DNA of 64,000 nucleotides from Amylibacter sp. (GCA_021775355.1 JAJFHZ010000030.1:1-64000), one strand, 5' to 3'. Positions 27,192 through 36,961 are shown, counted from the first letter of the stretch. Numbers and translations are program-made. The notes: generated by a model not told the origin, from the sequence alone.

Positions 27192-27985
27192 TTATTGCGA
27201 AACGGCAGCAGCAGGTTCCAACTTAAACTCAAAGGTCGCGCGTCTTGCCAACGTAAACCGATGGTCATGTCGTCATGGCCTTTGGTGGGCTGGGCGACAT
27301 ATGTGCCGAACATACGATCCCATATCGACAGGGAAAACCCGTAGTTGCTGTCATGCTCTTCGCGGATATCAGAATGATGCACACGGTGCATATCGGGTGT
27401 CACAATCAAAAGGCGTATAATCTGATCCAATTTCCGGGGTAGGCGGATGTTCGCATGGTTGAACATAGCCGAGCCATTCAGCAGGATTTCAAACAGAATA
27501 ACAGCAAAAGCGGTTGGGCCAATTGCGTAGACCATGCCGATTTTCAGGGTCATCGACAGGGCAATTTCAATCGGGTGAAACCGGATAGCGGTGGTTACAT
27601 CCATATCGCGGTCCGCATGATGCACCTGATGCAAACGCCATAGTAAAGGGATTTTATGCGTGACCAGATGTTGTAACCAGATTACGAAATCAAGGATCAA
27701 CATGGCCAATATCACTTCAATCCAATTGGGCCAATCCACGGCGCCCAGCATCCCCCAACCACGTGCGCTTGCGTCCGCTGCGGCGGCAACGGCCATAACC
27801 GGCATAACGATGGCCATTAATCTGATCGTGATGCTATCTATGATAATCAGGCTAATATTGGCAAACCAACGCGTACTGCGTTTTAGGTCACGTTTGCGAC
27901 GAGGCATCAGGACTTCAGATAGGGCTAAAAGAGTGAAAAGCCCCAAAAAAACCACCAGTCGGATTGTGACTTCGTTTTCCATCAA
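27188..27985 (-). CDS. Sterol desaturase / fatty-acid hydroxylase family membrane protein
   Basis: Integral-membrane di-iron oxygenase candidate. The 265-residue product has several hydrophobic helices and the histidine boxes typical of the family: HLVTH, HQVHHADR and HRVHHSD, with a further His in FNHANI. Family members hydroxylate or desaturate lipids such as sterols, carotenoids and fatty acids; the substrate is not evident. It lies 14 bases after argB on the same strand. Confidence 0.88.
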   Translation of the reverse strand: MMENEVTIRLVVFLGLFTLLALSEVLMPRRKRDLKRSTRWFANISLIIIDSITIRLMAIVMPVMAVAAAADASARGWGMLGAVDWPNWIEVILAMLILDFVIWLQHLVTHKIPLLWRLHQVHHADRDMDVTTAIRFHPIEIALSMTLKIGMVYAIGPTAFAVILFEILLNGSAMFNHANIRLPRKLDQIIRLLIVTPDMHRVHHSDIREEHDSNYGFSLSIWDRMFGTYVAQPTKGHDDMTIGLRWQDARPLSLSWNLLLPFRNK

Positions 27986-27999
27986 TTTACTTTCTTATA

Positions 28000-28872
28000 T
28001 TATGCGCGGATCATACTGCCTGCACCATAATCTGTGAACAGCTCCAGTAAACATGCATGCGGTGCGCGCCCATCCATAATCACAACTGCGCGAACACCGT
28101 TTTTTATGGCATCAAGTGCTGTTTGTGTCTTTGGGATCATACCGCCCGCAATCACACCTTCTTTGGTCAATGTGTCCACTTGTGCGGCCGAAATATTGGT
28201 CAAAACGTCCCCGTCAGCATTCTTCACACCCTCTACATCGGTTAATAACAACAGCCGGTCGGCATTCAGGCCGGCGGCAATTGCACCCGCGGCGGTGTCG
28301 CCGTTGATATTGAACGTTTCACCATTTTTGCCTGTTCCAATAGGGGCTATAACCGGGATAAAACCACCCTTGCTAAGTGAAGTGATGACATCTGCGTTTA
28401 CATGGGATGGCTCACCGACCATGCCCAAATCACCTGTCGCTTTATCACAGACAATCAGATCACCATCCTTACCGGATAGCCCCACAGCCTTGCCGCCCTG
28501 ACGGTTGATCGCTTGCACAATACTTTTGTTCACTTTGCCCGACAATACCATTTCCACAATTTCAACGGTTTCAGGCGTGCTGACCCGTTTACCGTTCACG
28601 AACGTGGTCTCTATCGCTAGCTTTTCCAGCATAGCATTGATCATGGGACCACCACCATGCACGATCACAGGGTTCACATTACATTGGCGCAACAGTACAA
28701 CGTCGCGGGCAAATAAATCCATTGCCTTTGGGCTGCTCATGGCGTTACCGCCAAGTTTGATCACCACAATCGCCCCGTCATAACGTTGCATCAGTGGCAG
28801 GGCCTCGCTTAATAAACGTGCTGTTGCTATTGAGTCTCTTTCCATCGCTTTGGACTTTTCCATATTGACCAT
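28000..28872 (-). CDS. argB: Acetylglutamate kinase
   Basis: Second step of arginine biosynthesis: phosphorylates N-acetylglutamate. The 290-residue product has [11 protein letters not shown] (phosphate-binding Lys), [15 protein letters not shown] (substrate loop) and the late [18 protein letters not shown] signature. The start is the ATG at 28872 or the downstream in-frame ATG three codons later. It leads the minus-strand operon argB, desaturase-like, ferredoxin-like, sixA-like. Confidence 0.96.
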   Translation of the reverse strand: MVNMEKSKAMERDSIATARLLSEALPLMQRYDGAIVVIKLGGNAMSSPKAMDLFARDVVLLRQCNVNPVIVHGGGPMINAMLEKLAIETTFVNGKRVSTPETVEIVEMVLSGKVNKSIVQAINRQGGKAVGLSGKDGDLIVCDKATGDLGMVGEPSHVNADVITSLSKGGFIPVIAPIGTGKNGETFNINGDTAAGAIAAGLNADRLLLLTDVEGVKNADGDVLTNISAAQVDTLTKEGVIAGGMIPKTQTALDAIKNGVRAVVIMDGRAPHACLLELFTDYGAGSMIRA

Positions 28873-28991
28873 CTTATTTCATGTCTTCTGCCTGCATAAC
28901 GCTTTGTAACCTTCGCGCCAAGGGTCTTGCAACTTCAGGCAATACCTACATAAATGAATGTCATAAATCAGCATATATTCAGGATAACCAA

Positions 28992-29732
28992 ATGTCGGCA
29001 GATACCGCGGAAAAAACAATTTTACTGACAGGTGCCAGTCGGGGGATAGGTCACGCCACTGTGATAAAATTCGTTAAAGAGGGTTGGCGGGTGATCACCT
29101 GTTCGCGTCAGGCATTCTCTGAAGAATGCCCATGGGGTGGCAAGGAGAATCACATTCAGGTCGATTTAAGCGACCCGAATCAAACCATTGACGCGATTGA
29201 ACAGATCAAGAAACGCCTGAAAGGCGACCGTCTGGATGCATTGGTGAATAATGCAGGCATTTCGCCCAAAGGTGAGAATGGCGAACGCTTGAATACGTTG
29301 GACACGGATTTACGCACATGGGGCCATGTGTTTCATGTGAATTTCTTCGCGTCCGTCGTTCTGGCGCGGGGACTGAAGGACGAACTGGCCGCAGCCAAAG
29401 GCTCGGTCGTGAATGTCACATCCATTGCTGGTGTGCGGGTGCATCCGTTTGCGGGGGCGGCTTATGCGACATCGAAAGCGGCGCTGGCGGCTTTAACACG
29501 CGAAATGGCACATGATTTCGGCCCTTTAGGGGTCCGCGTCAACGCCATTGCGCCGGGTGAAGTAGAAACTAGTATTCTAAGTGAAGGCACTGATAAGATA
29601 GTGGAAAAACTGCCCTTGCGACGTTTGGGGCAACCAAGTGAGGTTGCCAATGCGATTTACTTTTTATGTTCCGATCAAAGCAGTTATGTTTCGGGAACGG
29701 AAATAGAAGTGAACGGTGGACAGCATGTTTAG
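28992..29732 (+). CDS. Short-chain dehydrogenase/reductase (SDR)
   Basis: NAD(P)-dependent oxidoreductase of the classical SDR family. The 246-residue product has the cofactor motif TGASRGIG (13-20), NNAGIS, the catalytic serine in VNVTSIAG, the YATSK catalytic Tyr/Lys pair and the C-terminal YVSGTEIEVNGGQHV. ATG 28992 is preferred over 28881 because the protein then has normal SDR length. Substrate unknown. It is followed after 14 bases by the nitrile hydratase genes, so it may be co-transcribed with them. Confidence 0.88.
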   Translation: MSADTAEKTILLTGASRGIGHATVIKFVKEGWRVITCSRQAFSEECPWGGKENHIQVDLSDPNQTIDAIEQIKKRLKGDRLDALVNNAGISPKGENGERLNTLDTDLRTWGHVFHVNFFASVVLARGLKDELAAAKGSVVNVTSIAGVRVHPFAGAAYATSKAALAALTREMAHDFGPLGVRVNAIAPGEVETSILSEGTDKIVEKLPLRRLGQPSEVANAIYFLCSDQSSYVSGTEIEVNGGQHV

Positions 29733-29746
29733 GAAAGGACTTTAGG

Positions 29747-30388
29747 ATGCCGAGTTTTGACCCGAAAAAGATTACGAAGATTCACCAACATTTGCACAGT
29801 CATTTACCGTCTGATCCTGCTTTGCGGGTCAAGGCACTGGAAACCATTTTGGTTGAAAAAGGTATGGTCAAAAGCGAAAATATCGATAAATGGGTTGAAG
29901 TTTATGCCGATGATATAGGCCCGAAACGCGGCGCGCATGTGGTGGCGCGCGCATGGGCTGACCCCGATTTCAAAGCGCGTTTGTTGGCAGATGGTTCTAA
30001 AGCCGTGGATGAAATGGGTTTTGCAGGGCCTGCTTCGGGGCATCTGAAGGCGGTGGAAAACACCCCCGAAAGTCACAATGTCGTCGTGTGCACGCTATGT
30101 TCGTGTTACCCGTTTGCGATTTTGGGCATGGCCCCGAACTGGTATAAAACTGCGGCTTACAGATCGCGTGTGGTGCGCGAGCCGCGTGCGGTTCTAGCGG
30201 AATTCGGGGTGGAATTGTCGGAAGATACTGCCGTGCATGTTTGGGACAGTACTGCGGAATTGCGTTATCTGGTTATCCCCGAACGCCCCGCAAGGACGGA
30301 AGATATGTCGCAAGATGAGTTAGCAAAACTGGTCACGCGCAATTCGATGATCGGTACGGATCGTGATTTGAAAATCGGGAGTGCGTGA
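29747..30388 (+). CDS. nthA: Nitrile hydratase subunit alpha, cobalt type
   Basis: Catalytic subunit that hydrates nitriles to amides. The 213-residue product holds the metal claw CTLCSC at residues 115-120; Thr after the first Cys marks the cobalt-type enzymes, where iron types have Ser, and the second and third cysteines become oxidised. The usual VREPRAVLAEFGV motif follows. The ATG at 29747 is preceded by GGAAAGGA. The TGA overlaps the nthB start by one base. Confidence 0.93.
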   Translation: MPSFDPKKITKIHQHLHSHLPSDPALRVKALETILVEKGMVKSENIDKWVEVYADDIGPKRGAHVVARAWADPDFKARLLADGSKAVDEMGFAGPASGHLKAVENTPESHNVVVCTLCSCYPFAILGMAPNWYKTAAYRSRVVREPRAVLAEFGVELSEDTAVHVWDSTAELRYLVIPERPARTEDMSQDELAKLVTRNSMIGTDRDLKIGSA

Positions 30389-31044
30389 TGGACGGCATTC
30401 ATGACCTTGGCGGCAAACTGGGCTATGGTCCTGTGGATGTGAATGAGCCGGAAGAGCCTTTTCACGCGGATTACGAGGGCCGCATGTGGGCGATATCACG
30501 CACGGCCCGCGCCCCAAGTGTGACGATTGATTGGTGGCGTCACATACGTGAATTGATAATGGCAGAAGATTATCTGAACCGCCCGTATTTCGACAGCTGG
30601 GCGCAGACCACAATCGCATCTATGATCGATGCTGGTGTGTTTAGTATTGAAGAATTGGAAAGTGGTATTTCCCAAACTCCGCCATTGGGGCAGGTTAAAG
30701 TTGTGGATTATGACGGAGTTCTAAAGCAAAATACAGGCATGGCTTTCAGGTTTGATCGCCCCGTTGAAGAACCTGCAAAATTTGCTGTCGGACAAACGGT
30801 TTTGACCAATGCAAAAGGTCATAGTGGACATACAAGATTGCCTGAATATGCACGCGCTAAAGTGGGGGTTATCACCCATTATCGTGGTGCGCATGTTTTT
30901 GCGGATGACGGTGCAAAGGGTCTTGAGAACGCGCAACATCTTTACACGGTATCTTTCAAAGCGATCGAGCTATGGGGCGATACGGCCAACCCGAATGACA
31001 GCGTATCATTGGAATTGTGGGAGAGTTACCTTGCAGCAAATTGA
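30388..31044 (+). CDS. nthB: Nitrile hydratase subunit beta
   Basis: Partner subunit of the alpha2beta2 nitrile hydratase. The 218-residue product begins MDGIHDLGGKLGYGPV, the signature of beta subunits, and has the SH3-like C-terminal half with TRLPEYARAKVGVITHYRGAHVFAD. The start is the ATG at 30388 that shares a base with the nthA stop (TGATG); a GTG one codon earlier is possible. It overlaps the accessory gene. Confidence 0.93.
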   Translation: MDGIHDLGGKLGYGPVDVNEPEEPFHADYEGRMWAISRTARAPSVTIDWWRHIRELIMAEDYLNRPYFDSWAQTTIASMIDAGVFSIEELESGISQTPPLGQVKVVDYDGVLKQNTGMAFRFDRPVEEPAKFAVGQTVLTNAKGHSGHTRLPEYARAKVGVITHYRGAHVFADDGAKGLENAQHLYTVSFKAIELWGDTANPNDSVSLELWESYLAAN

Positions 31045-31375
31045 TGCACAAATAACACCCCTTCCGCGTTTGGATGATGAACCGACTTTCAATGAGGCTT
31101 GGCAGGCACAAGTGCTGGCGATTGCGCAGAACTTGGTCGCGCAAGGTACGATTGCAGCGGATGACTGGTCAAACGCGCTGGGGGCGGCTTTGCGTGAACT
31201 TCAGGTTGATGCTGAAAGCGATACTGTAGAGAACTATTATCAAGCCGCATTGAATGCACTAGAAACCGTGTTGCAGGTAAACTGCGGCGTTTCCAAGCAG
31301 GTTATGGACCAGCGAAAATCAGACTGGACACGGGCATATGAAACAACGCCGCATGGACAATCTGTAAAGTTGTGA
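31031..31375 (+). CDS. Nitrile hydratase accessory protein (TTG start)
   Basis: Small helper related to the N-terminal half of beta subunits, as in the activator or self-subunit-swapping chaperones that load cobalt into the alpha subunit. The 114-residue product reads QQIDAQITPLPRLDDEPTFNEAW in two adjoining parts: QQIDAQITPLPRLDDE then PTFNEAWQAQVLAIAQNLV. Its best start is the TTG at 31031, inside nthB, with GGGAGAG seven bases before it; no ATG is suitably placed. The gene order alpha, beta, helper matches cobalt-type clusters, but no amidase is adjacent. Confidence 0.8.
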   Translation: MQQIDAQITPLPRLDDEPTFNEAWQAQVLAIAQNLVAQGTIAADDWSNALGAALRELQVDAESDTVENYYQAALNALETVLQVNCGVSKQVMDQRKSDWTRAYETTPHGQSVKL

Positions 31376-31395
31376 CTGCCTATTAAGGGGTGTCA

Positions 31396-31424
31396 CTGAC
31401 AAACACGGTTAAAAAGTGTTATAT
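31396..31424 (+). promoter_or_regulatory. Candidate promoter of the methyltransferase gene
   Basis: CTGACA (31396-31401) lies exactly 17 bases from TTATAT (31419-31424) in the short gap after the nitrile hydratase helper, a good sigma-70-type pair. It suggests the methyltransferase is transcribed on its own. Confidence 0.5.
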
Positions 31425-31452
31425 TGTTGTGTATAAACTGGGGGGATAAAAT

Positions 31453-32265
31453 ATGTCAGAAAAACATGCAAAATTTATCGGTGATATTCCGAGCAATTAT
31501 GATACGGGTCTAGGGCCCAATATTTTTCATGACTACGCAGATAGGCTAGCGGAACGTTGCGGTACAATGGCAGCGTCACATGTGGTTGAAATTGCGGCTG
31601 GAACGGGCATTCTAAGTAGGCGGTTGCGGGATGCTTTACCCGCCGAAACGCGACTTGTAGTCACGGATTTAAATCAGCCGATGTTGGATGTTGCTAAGAG
31701 TAAATTTTCAACCAATGACACAGTAGAATTTATCGTAGCCGATGCTATGGATTTGCCGTTTGGAGATGAAGAATTTGACCTGATGGTTTGTCAATTCGGT
31801 ACAATGTTTTTCCCAGATAAACCTATGTCATATAGGGAAGCTGCAAGAGTTTTACGCTCAGGTGGCCATTATATATTCAACACTTGGGGGGCAATGTCGG
31901 ACAACCCATTTTCGCAATTGGCTAATGATGTTGCCGCAGCGTTCTTCCCATCTGATCCGCCTGGGTTCTATAAAGTTCCATTTCATTATAGTGACCCCAC
32001 AAATGTTCGGGCTGATCTTGCCGCTGCGGGATGGGATGACGTTGAACATGAAACGATACCATTGATGAAAACCATAAAAAATCCTGAAGTTTTTGCTAAT
32101 GCATTGGTCTATGGCAATCCGTTAATTGATGAAATTCGTCAACGCGGTGGGGTTGATCCTAGCGAAGTTGTTGATGCGATGTTGGATGCATTACAAAGTA
32201 CCTTTGGCCCAACACCTTTGGTTATGCCCTTACAAGCTACGACATTCCAATGTCGCGTACCTTAA
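31453..32265 (+). CDS. Class I SAM-dependent methyltransferase
   Basis: Predicted UbiE-like methyltransferase. The 270-residue product has motif I VVEIAAGTG (about 45-53), TRLVVTDLNQPMLDVAK, the VADAMDLPF acidic motif and FDLMVCQFGTMFFP. Substrate unknown. It stands alone between the nitrile hydratase cluster (+) and engB (-), and its wording is somewhat more AT-rich than its neighbours, so it may have a different history. Confidence 0.85.
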   Translation: MSEKHAKFIGDIPSNYDTGLGPNIFHDYADRLAERCGTMAASHVVEIAAGTGILSRRLRDALPAETRLVVTDLNQPMLDVAKSKFSTNDTVEFIVADAMDLPFGDEEFDLMVCQFGTMFFPDKPMSYREAARVLRSGGHYIFNTWGAMSDNPFSQLANDVAAAFFPSDPPGFYKVPFHYSDPTNVRADLAAAGWDDVEHETIPLMKTIKNPEVFANALVYGNPLIDEIRQRGGVDPSEVVDAMLDALQSTFGPTPLVMPLQATTFQCRVP

Positions 32266-32312
32266 TGATACGTCGTCTTTGCAGCTGGTTATAGACAGTT
32301 GGGTAGGGCGCC

Positions 32313-32963
32313 CTAAATCATCGTAGCAATGGTTGTGCGCAGGGTATCAACCCCATCGCCTTTTTCTGAAGATGTCAGGATAATTTCAGGGAAAGCCGCT
32401 GGGTGCTTTTCCAGAACCTTCATGGTTTTTTCCAGTGATTTTGCAATCTCGGCTTTTGATGGCTTATCGCATTTCGTCATTATCACTTGGAATGTAACAG
32501 CAGAGCGACCTAAAAGTTGCATTATCTCATTATCCACGGATTTGGCGCCGTGACGTGCGTCTATCAGCAAAAATACGCGGCGTAGGGATTGACGGCCTGA
32601 AAGATAAGCCTTTAGCAGCCGTTGCCATTTTTCTACGATGGGCTTTGGTGCGTTGGCAAATCCGTAGCCCGGCACATCGACAAGATAGTGTTCTGTGCCG
32701 AGGGTAAAAAAGTTGATCTCTTGTGTGCGACCGGGCGTATTTGAGGTGCGTGCAAGGGCTTTTCGCCCTGTCAACGCATTGATCAAGCTGGATTTCCCAA
32801 CGTTGGAACGGCCTGCAAAACAAATCTCTAAACGATCAGCGGGCGGCATGCCGTCCATTGCCACAACGCCTTTCAAGAACTCGGCACCGCCTGCAAAAAG
32901 CTTGCGGCCAACTTCGCGAGCGGCGTAGTCGGGTCTTTCGGTGATCATAAAGCGCATGTCCAT
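32313..32963 (-). CDS. engB: Ribosome-biogenesis GTPase EngB (YsxC/YihA)
   Basis: Essential GTP-binding protein in large-subunit assembly. The 216-residue product has G1 GRSNVGKSSLINALTG, G3 DVPGYGFA, G4 TKCDK and the G5-like SSEKGDG. It is adjacent to the MOSC gene (no gap) and lies in the yidC-MOSC-engB run typical of Rhodobacteraceae. Confidence 0.96.
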   Translation of the reverse strand: MDMRFMITERPDYAAREVGRKLFAGGAEFLKGVVAMDGMPPADRLEICFAGRSNVGKSSLINALTGRKALARTSNTPGRTQEINFFTLGTEHYLVDVPGYGFANAPKPIVEKWQRLLKAYLSGRQSLRRVFLLIDARHGAKSVDNEIMQLLGRSAVTFQVIMTKCDKPSKAEIAKSLEKTMKVLEKHPAAFPEIILTSSEKGDGVDTLRTTIATMI

Positions 32964-33719
32964 TTAGAGAACCTCTACTGTGTCGCTCAGCCCAATGTTG
33001 CCCGGTTCAACTACGGCTGCAAAAATACCGAAATCCTTATGGCCCCAATGCTGTTGCAAAAGCTCTAAAGTTTCCACATCACGCAGGCCTGTTTCAGTGT
33101 CAACTGTGGTTGCAAGGCAGCGTGTTATCGGCGCCTCGACTTTTAAAACTGCCTTGCCGATACGGATGGTTTTGCCGATCCAGTCAAATTCTTCCCAAGG
33201 CTTTGCATTGTCCAGCCAGATATTTCCGCGAAACCGGTGCATTGACATGTCTGTGCCTGCTTTCCGGCTAAGATCGGCCAAAGACGCTGTTGTATTGATC
33301 GATACGTATGGGTGTTTTTGGTCGGTCATGCCGTAACCGTTCGCACGCACAAGCGCGTTTGATTTGGCACGGTTTTCAGGCATAATCGGTTGCACCCATT
33401 TGATGAAACGCGTGGCATCTTCTGCGTTGTCAGGGTTAATCATAATCGTTGGCAAATCAGGATGGTTGAGGGCTAGTTGCCCAGTTGCTTCATCAAAATA
33501 AGCTGTCATCGCCATTAACGCAGGGGCCTTGGCCCCGCGCGAAAAGTTCAGGCAATGCGCCCAATCTTGTGGTCCTGCGGCAATGTTTGATGCGTCATGC
33601 GCGACAGCCCAGCGACGATCAAAGGGAAAAACCTGCCCAATTTCCAGGGAAACATGTGTTAGCTCTTGCCGCCCATGCCCCTTAATCGGGTGACGAAAAA
33701 GAGCGGATACAGTTTTCAT
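32964..33719 (-). CDS. MOSC-domain protein
   Basis: Predicted molybdenum-cofactor sulfurase C-terminal-type protein. The 251-residue product has the N-terminal MOSC beta-barrel part (FRHPIKGHGRQELTHVSLE, FPFDRRWAVAH) and the MOSC domain with RFRGNIWLDNAKPWEEFDW and ITRCLATTVDTETG, where the conserved Cys sits. Some relatives bind Moco and reduce N-hydroxylated compounds; the role here is unknown. Its start overlaps the yidC stop by one base. Confidence 0.85.
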   Translation of the reverse strand: MKTVSALFRHPIKGHGRQELTHVSLEIGQVFPFDRRWAVAHDASNIAAGPQDWAHCLNFSRGAKAPALMAMTAYFDEATGQLALNHPDLPTIMINPDNAEDATRFIKWVQPIMPENRAKSNALVRANGYGMTDQKHPYVSINTTASLADLSRKAGTDMSMHRFRGNIWLDNAKPWEEFDWIGKTIRIGKAVLKVEAPITRCLATTVDTETGLRDVETLELLQQHWGHKDFGIFAAVVEPGNIGLSDTVEVL

Positions 33720-35545
33720 TAGCTTTCGGCCTTATCCTTATTGAAGCGTTTGAACATGTTGCCCAGAATATTGGGTTTCACGCCCTGACTGCGCATGATG
33801 GTGTATTGCTGGATGAAGGTGATCGTGTTGTTGGCCACCCAGTATACAACCAAACCACTGGCAAAACGGCCCAGCATGAACATGAACACCCATGGCATCC
33901 AGGCAAAGATTTGCGCTTGTGTTTTATCCGTTGGGGCCGGGTTCAGTTTTTGTTGCAGCCACATTGTGATACCCATCAGAACAGGGAAGACACCGATAGA
34001 CAGAACGGCCATGAATGATGCCGGATCAGGCGCATCCCATGGTAATAGACCAAACAGGTTTAACAGTGATGTGGGATCGGGTGCCGACAAATCTTGTATC
34101 CAGCCAAAGAAAGGAACGTGATACAGTTCGATGGTTACGAAAATCACTTTATATAGTGAAAAGAAAATCGGTATTTGCAGTAGGATTGGCAAACAACCAG
34201 AAGCAGGGTTTACCTTATTGTCCCGATACAGTTTCATAATTTCGGTTTGAACCTGCTTTTTGTCTTCGCCGGCTTTTTCTTTAATCGCTTCCATCGCAGG
34301 CTGAAGTTCCTTCATCCGTGCCATTGAGACGAAAGATTTGTAAGCCAGCGGGAACAGTATGGCTTTGATCAGCAGTGTCAGGCCGATGATTGCAACACCC
34401 ATGTTGCCGATCAGGCCGTTCAGAAAGTGTAGAACCTTGAAAATCGGTTTAGTCAGGAAGAAAAACATGCCCCAGTCAATGCTGTCGATAAACTGATTAT
34501 AGCCGTTGTCTTTCTGATAGGTTTTGATCACTTCGTATTCTTTTGCTCCAGCAAAGAGTGATGTGAGCACGTTGTAACTGCCATTCGGTGCGATGGTGAC
34601 GGCCGGCAGGCGTATGTCGGCTTGATAGCGGTTCGCACGTTCATTATATTCCATTACGGTTTCAAAACTTTGGCCCGGTTCGGGCAGAAGATTGGTCATC
34701 CAGTATTGGTTGGTAAATCCAACCCAGCCGCCTTCTGCTACTTTATAGGTTTGCGTGTTTACACCGTTTTGGTTTGCGTCGAACTTGCGAATATCTTTAA
34801 ACGTCTCTTCAATCAGTTCGCCGTCGAATGATGCCACAGCCCCTTCGTGCAGAATATAAAATCCGCGAATGTCGGGGTCGCCTTTGCTGGTCAATGCGCT
34901 GTACGGAGCCAGTTGAATAACCTTGTCGGTATTGTTTTGTACGGATTGATTAACCGTGATCAGGTAGTTGTCGTCAATCGTAAGAACGCGTTGAAAGACC
35001 AGACCTTTGCCATTGTCCCACTGTAAAGTGACAGGGGCGTTTTCCGCTAAGACACTACCGGACTTTACCTGCCAAAGGGTTTTGGCGGTGGGAACGTCTG
35101 TGGCGTCAACTGATCCGTCAGGTGACCACCACGCATGAAATGCCCAGTAGCCAGAGGTACGTTGAATGGGTGACAGGATGCGGATTTTTTCGCTTTCGTC
35201 ATTCAGGCGCACATTATAGTTTTTCAAAGACAGGTCATCGATAAGGGCGCCCGTTAACGAAATTGAGCCGAACGCACGTTTGGAATCGATCTTGATCCGC
35301 GGTGATTGGGCCAATGCGGCATCGCGGTTTTCAGCGGCTGATGGCAGGTCCACAAGGGGGATGGATGCATCACCCGTTGCCGTTGGAACCGTATTCGATG
35401 CGTCTGTATTCGGTGCTGTTTGACCCGTTTCAGTCGGTGCAATCTGGGCCGGTTGTTCAGGCGGAAAAAACCAGAACCACCCTAGAATAACAAGGAAGCT
35501 TAGGGCGGTGGCTAGGATCAGATTTTTGTTGTTTTCGTCTTGCAT
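33719..35545 (-). CDS. yidC: Membrane protein insertase YidC
   Basis: Inserts and folds inner-membrane proteins, alone or with SecYEG. The 608-residue product has an N-terminal signal-anchor (about 7-24), a large periplasmic P1 domain and the conserved C-terminal core: LIKAILFPLAYKSFVSMARM, MKELQPAMEAIKEK and GCLPILLQIPIFFSLYKV. The ATG at 35545 is chosen because the protein then begins MQDENNKNLILA and AGGA precedes it; an upstream in-frame start adds 14 residues. Confidence 0.96.
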   Translation of the reverse strand: MQDENNKNLILATALSFLVILGWFWFFPPEQPAQIAPTETGQTAPNTDASNTVPTATGDASIPLVDLPSAAENRDAALAQSPRIKIDSKRAFGSISLTGALIDDLSLKNYNVRLNDESEKIRILSPIQRTSGYWAFHAWWSPDGSVDATDVPTAKTLWQVKSGSVLAENAPVTLQWDNGKGLVFQRVLTIDDNYLITVNQSVQNNTDKVIQLAPYSALTSKGDPDIRGFYILHEGAVASFDGELIEETFKDIRKFDANQNGVNTQTYKVAEGGWVGFTNQYWMTNLLPEPGQSFETVMEYNERANRYQADIRLPAVTIAPNGSYNVLTSLFAGAKEYEVIKTYQKDNGYNQFIDSIDWGMFFFLTKPIFKVLHFLNGLIGNMGVAIIGLTLLIKAILFPLAYKSFVSMARMKELQPAMEAIKEKAGEDKKQVQTEIMKLYRDNKVNPASGCLPILLQIPIFFSLYKVIFVTIELYHVPFFGWIQDLSAPDPTSLLNLFGLLPWDAPDPASFMAVLSIGVFPVLMGITMWLQQKLNPAPTDKTQAQIFAWMPWVFMFMLGRFASGLVVYWVANNTITFIQQYTIMRSQGVKPNILGNMFKRFNKDKAES

Positions 35546-35615
35546 CGGATGTCCTGAAACGGGTTGGAATGAGTCTGGTCGGTTCAATAGAAAATAGGGC
35601 CAAAGGTCAAGGTTT

Positions 35616-36473
35616 TTAACCGTCTTCGGTTTGTGGTGGGTTGGGGCGTGTCAGCCCTGCAAAATCAAACAGGCCCTGATCCAGCAGGTGGGTGGGGCGC
35701 GCGTTCATCAGGCTGCGAAATATCACTTGGCGGCGGCCGGGGCTGTTGGCTTCCCAGCCATCCAAGATAGCTTTGACCTGTTGGCGCTGCAAACCGTCTT
35801 GCGATCCGCATAAATCACAAGGGATAATTGGATAATTCATACTTTTCGCGAACTTTTCACAGTCTTTTTCGGCAACGAATGCAAGCGGGCGGTAGACGAA
35901 CAAATCGCCCTCGTCGTTGACCAGCTTGGGAGGCATGGTGGCCAGTCGCCCGCCGTGAAACAGGTTCATGAAAAAGGTTTCCAGCATATCGTCGCGGTGA
36001 TGGCCCAGCACAACGGCGGAACAGCCTTCTTCGCGGGCAATTCTGTACAGATTTCCGCGTCTTAGACGTGAGCACATGGCGCAATAGGTGCGACCAGCGG
36101 GAACTTTTGATTTAACGATAGAGTAGGTATCTTCGAATTCCACACGGTGCAAAACACCCATTTTTTCAAGAAACTCCGGCAACACGGTGGCGGGAAAATT
36201 CGGCTGACCCTGATCCAGATTGCAGGCTAGTAATTCCACCGGCAACAGCCCGCGCCATTTCAATTCATGCAATACGGCCAACAAGGTGTAACTGTCCTTG
36301 CCGCCCGATAGGCACACCAGCCATTTTGCGCCGCGTTCAACCATACCGAATTGTTCAATGGCCTCGCGGGTCTGGCGTACGATGCGCTTGCGCAGCTTCT
36401 TGAACTCTGTGGTTGAAGGTGCGCCCGCAAAAAGGGGGTGGATATCGGCGTTTTCATCTAACATGGGGTGCAT
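35616..36473 (-). CDS. ttcA: tRNA 2-thiocytidine(32) synthetase TtcA
   Basis: Thiolates cytidine 32 of certain tRNAs using ATP and an iron-sulfur cluster. The 285-residue product has the PP-loop SGGKDS (56-61), the central pair CAMC (131-134), and PCDLC with Cys219 and Cys222, in line with the family's cluster ligands. The start may be the first or fourth codon (both ATG). It lies upstream of yidC on the same strand. Confidence 0.92.
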   Translation of the reverse strand: MHPMLDENADIHPLFAGAPSTTEFKKLRKRIVRQTREAIEQFGMVERGAKWLVCLSGGKDSYTLLAVLHELKWRGLLPVELLACNLDQGQPNFPATVLPEFLEKMGVLHRVEFEDTYSIVKSKVPAGRTYCAMCSRLRRGNLYRIAREEGCSAVVLGHHRDDMLETFFMNLFHGGRLATMPPKLVNDEGDLFVYRPLAFVAEKDCEKFAKSMNYPIIPCDLCGSQDGLQRQQVKAILDGWEANSPGRRQVIFRSLMNARPTHLLDQGLFDFAGLTRPNPPQTEDG

Positions 36474-36718
36474 ATAACGCGTGATTTACGCATTGACCAG
36501 CGGGCGGTTTGTGAAAGGGCGCACGGGTCGGTCAGCTTTGGCAGAATGTCGGGCGTGGCTTTTGCTTTGTAAAAGCTGGGTGAGGCAAGCAGTGCGCTTT
36601 TGTTTGGATCGTTGTTTGTGTGCCCACCCTAGGGTCAGGCACTACGTGGCATTTTTTGAACTTTAGGGCGCATATCTTTCCCATAGCTTCCCTCCATCAA
36701 AACCGTTACCACCTCACC
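36474..36718. other. Divergent gap between ttcA and yidD
   Basis: No gene is supported. It must carry promoters for ttcA (-) and yidD (+). It contains ACCCTAGGGT (36627-36636), a perfect 10-base palindrome, flanked by GTGCC and GGCAC, which together could fold into a longer hairpin. Confidence 0.4.
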
Positions 36719-36961
36719 ATGACCCCGCTCGCCTTCATATGCGCCTTGCCCGTTCGCGCTTACCGTCTGATTTTCAGTCCGTGGGTGGGCCACGGTTGCC
36801 GTTATCAACCCACCTGTTCGGCCTATGCGCTGGAAGCACTGGAAAAGCATGGGGGGATCAAGGGCAGTTGGTTGGCCGCAAAGCGCATTGCACGGTGTCA
36901 TCCGTGGGGCGGCAGCGGTATTGACGATGTGCCAGAAAAACCCGACAGGCGTCGCAAATAG
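36719..36961 (+). CDS. yidD: Membrane protein insertion efficiency factor YidD
   Basis: Small protein assisting YidC-dependent insertion, found at the inner face of the membrane with an amphipathic helix. The 80-residue product has the family core [34 protein letters not shown] sequence, seen as [19 protein letters not shown], then [21 protein letters not shown] 36719 gives the normal length. It is on the opposite strand to rnpA and yidC, although this gene usually lies between them in the same direction. Confidence 0.92.
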   Translation: MTPLAFICALPVRAYRLIFSPWVGHGCRYQPTCSAYALEALEKHGGIKGSWLAAKRIARCHPWGGSGIDDVPEKPDRRRK

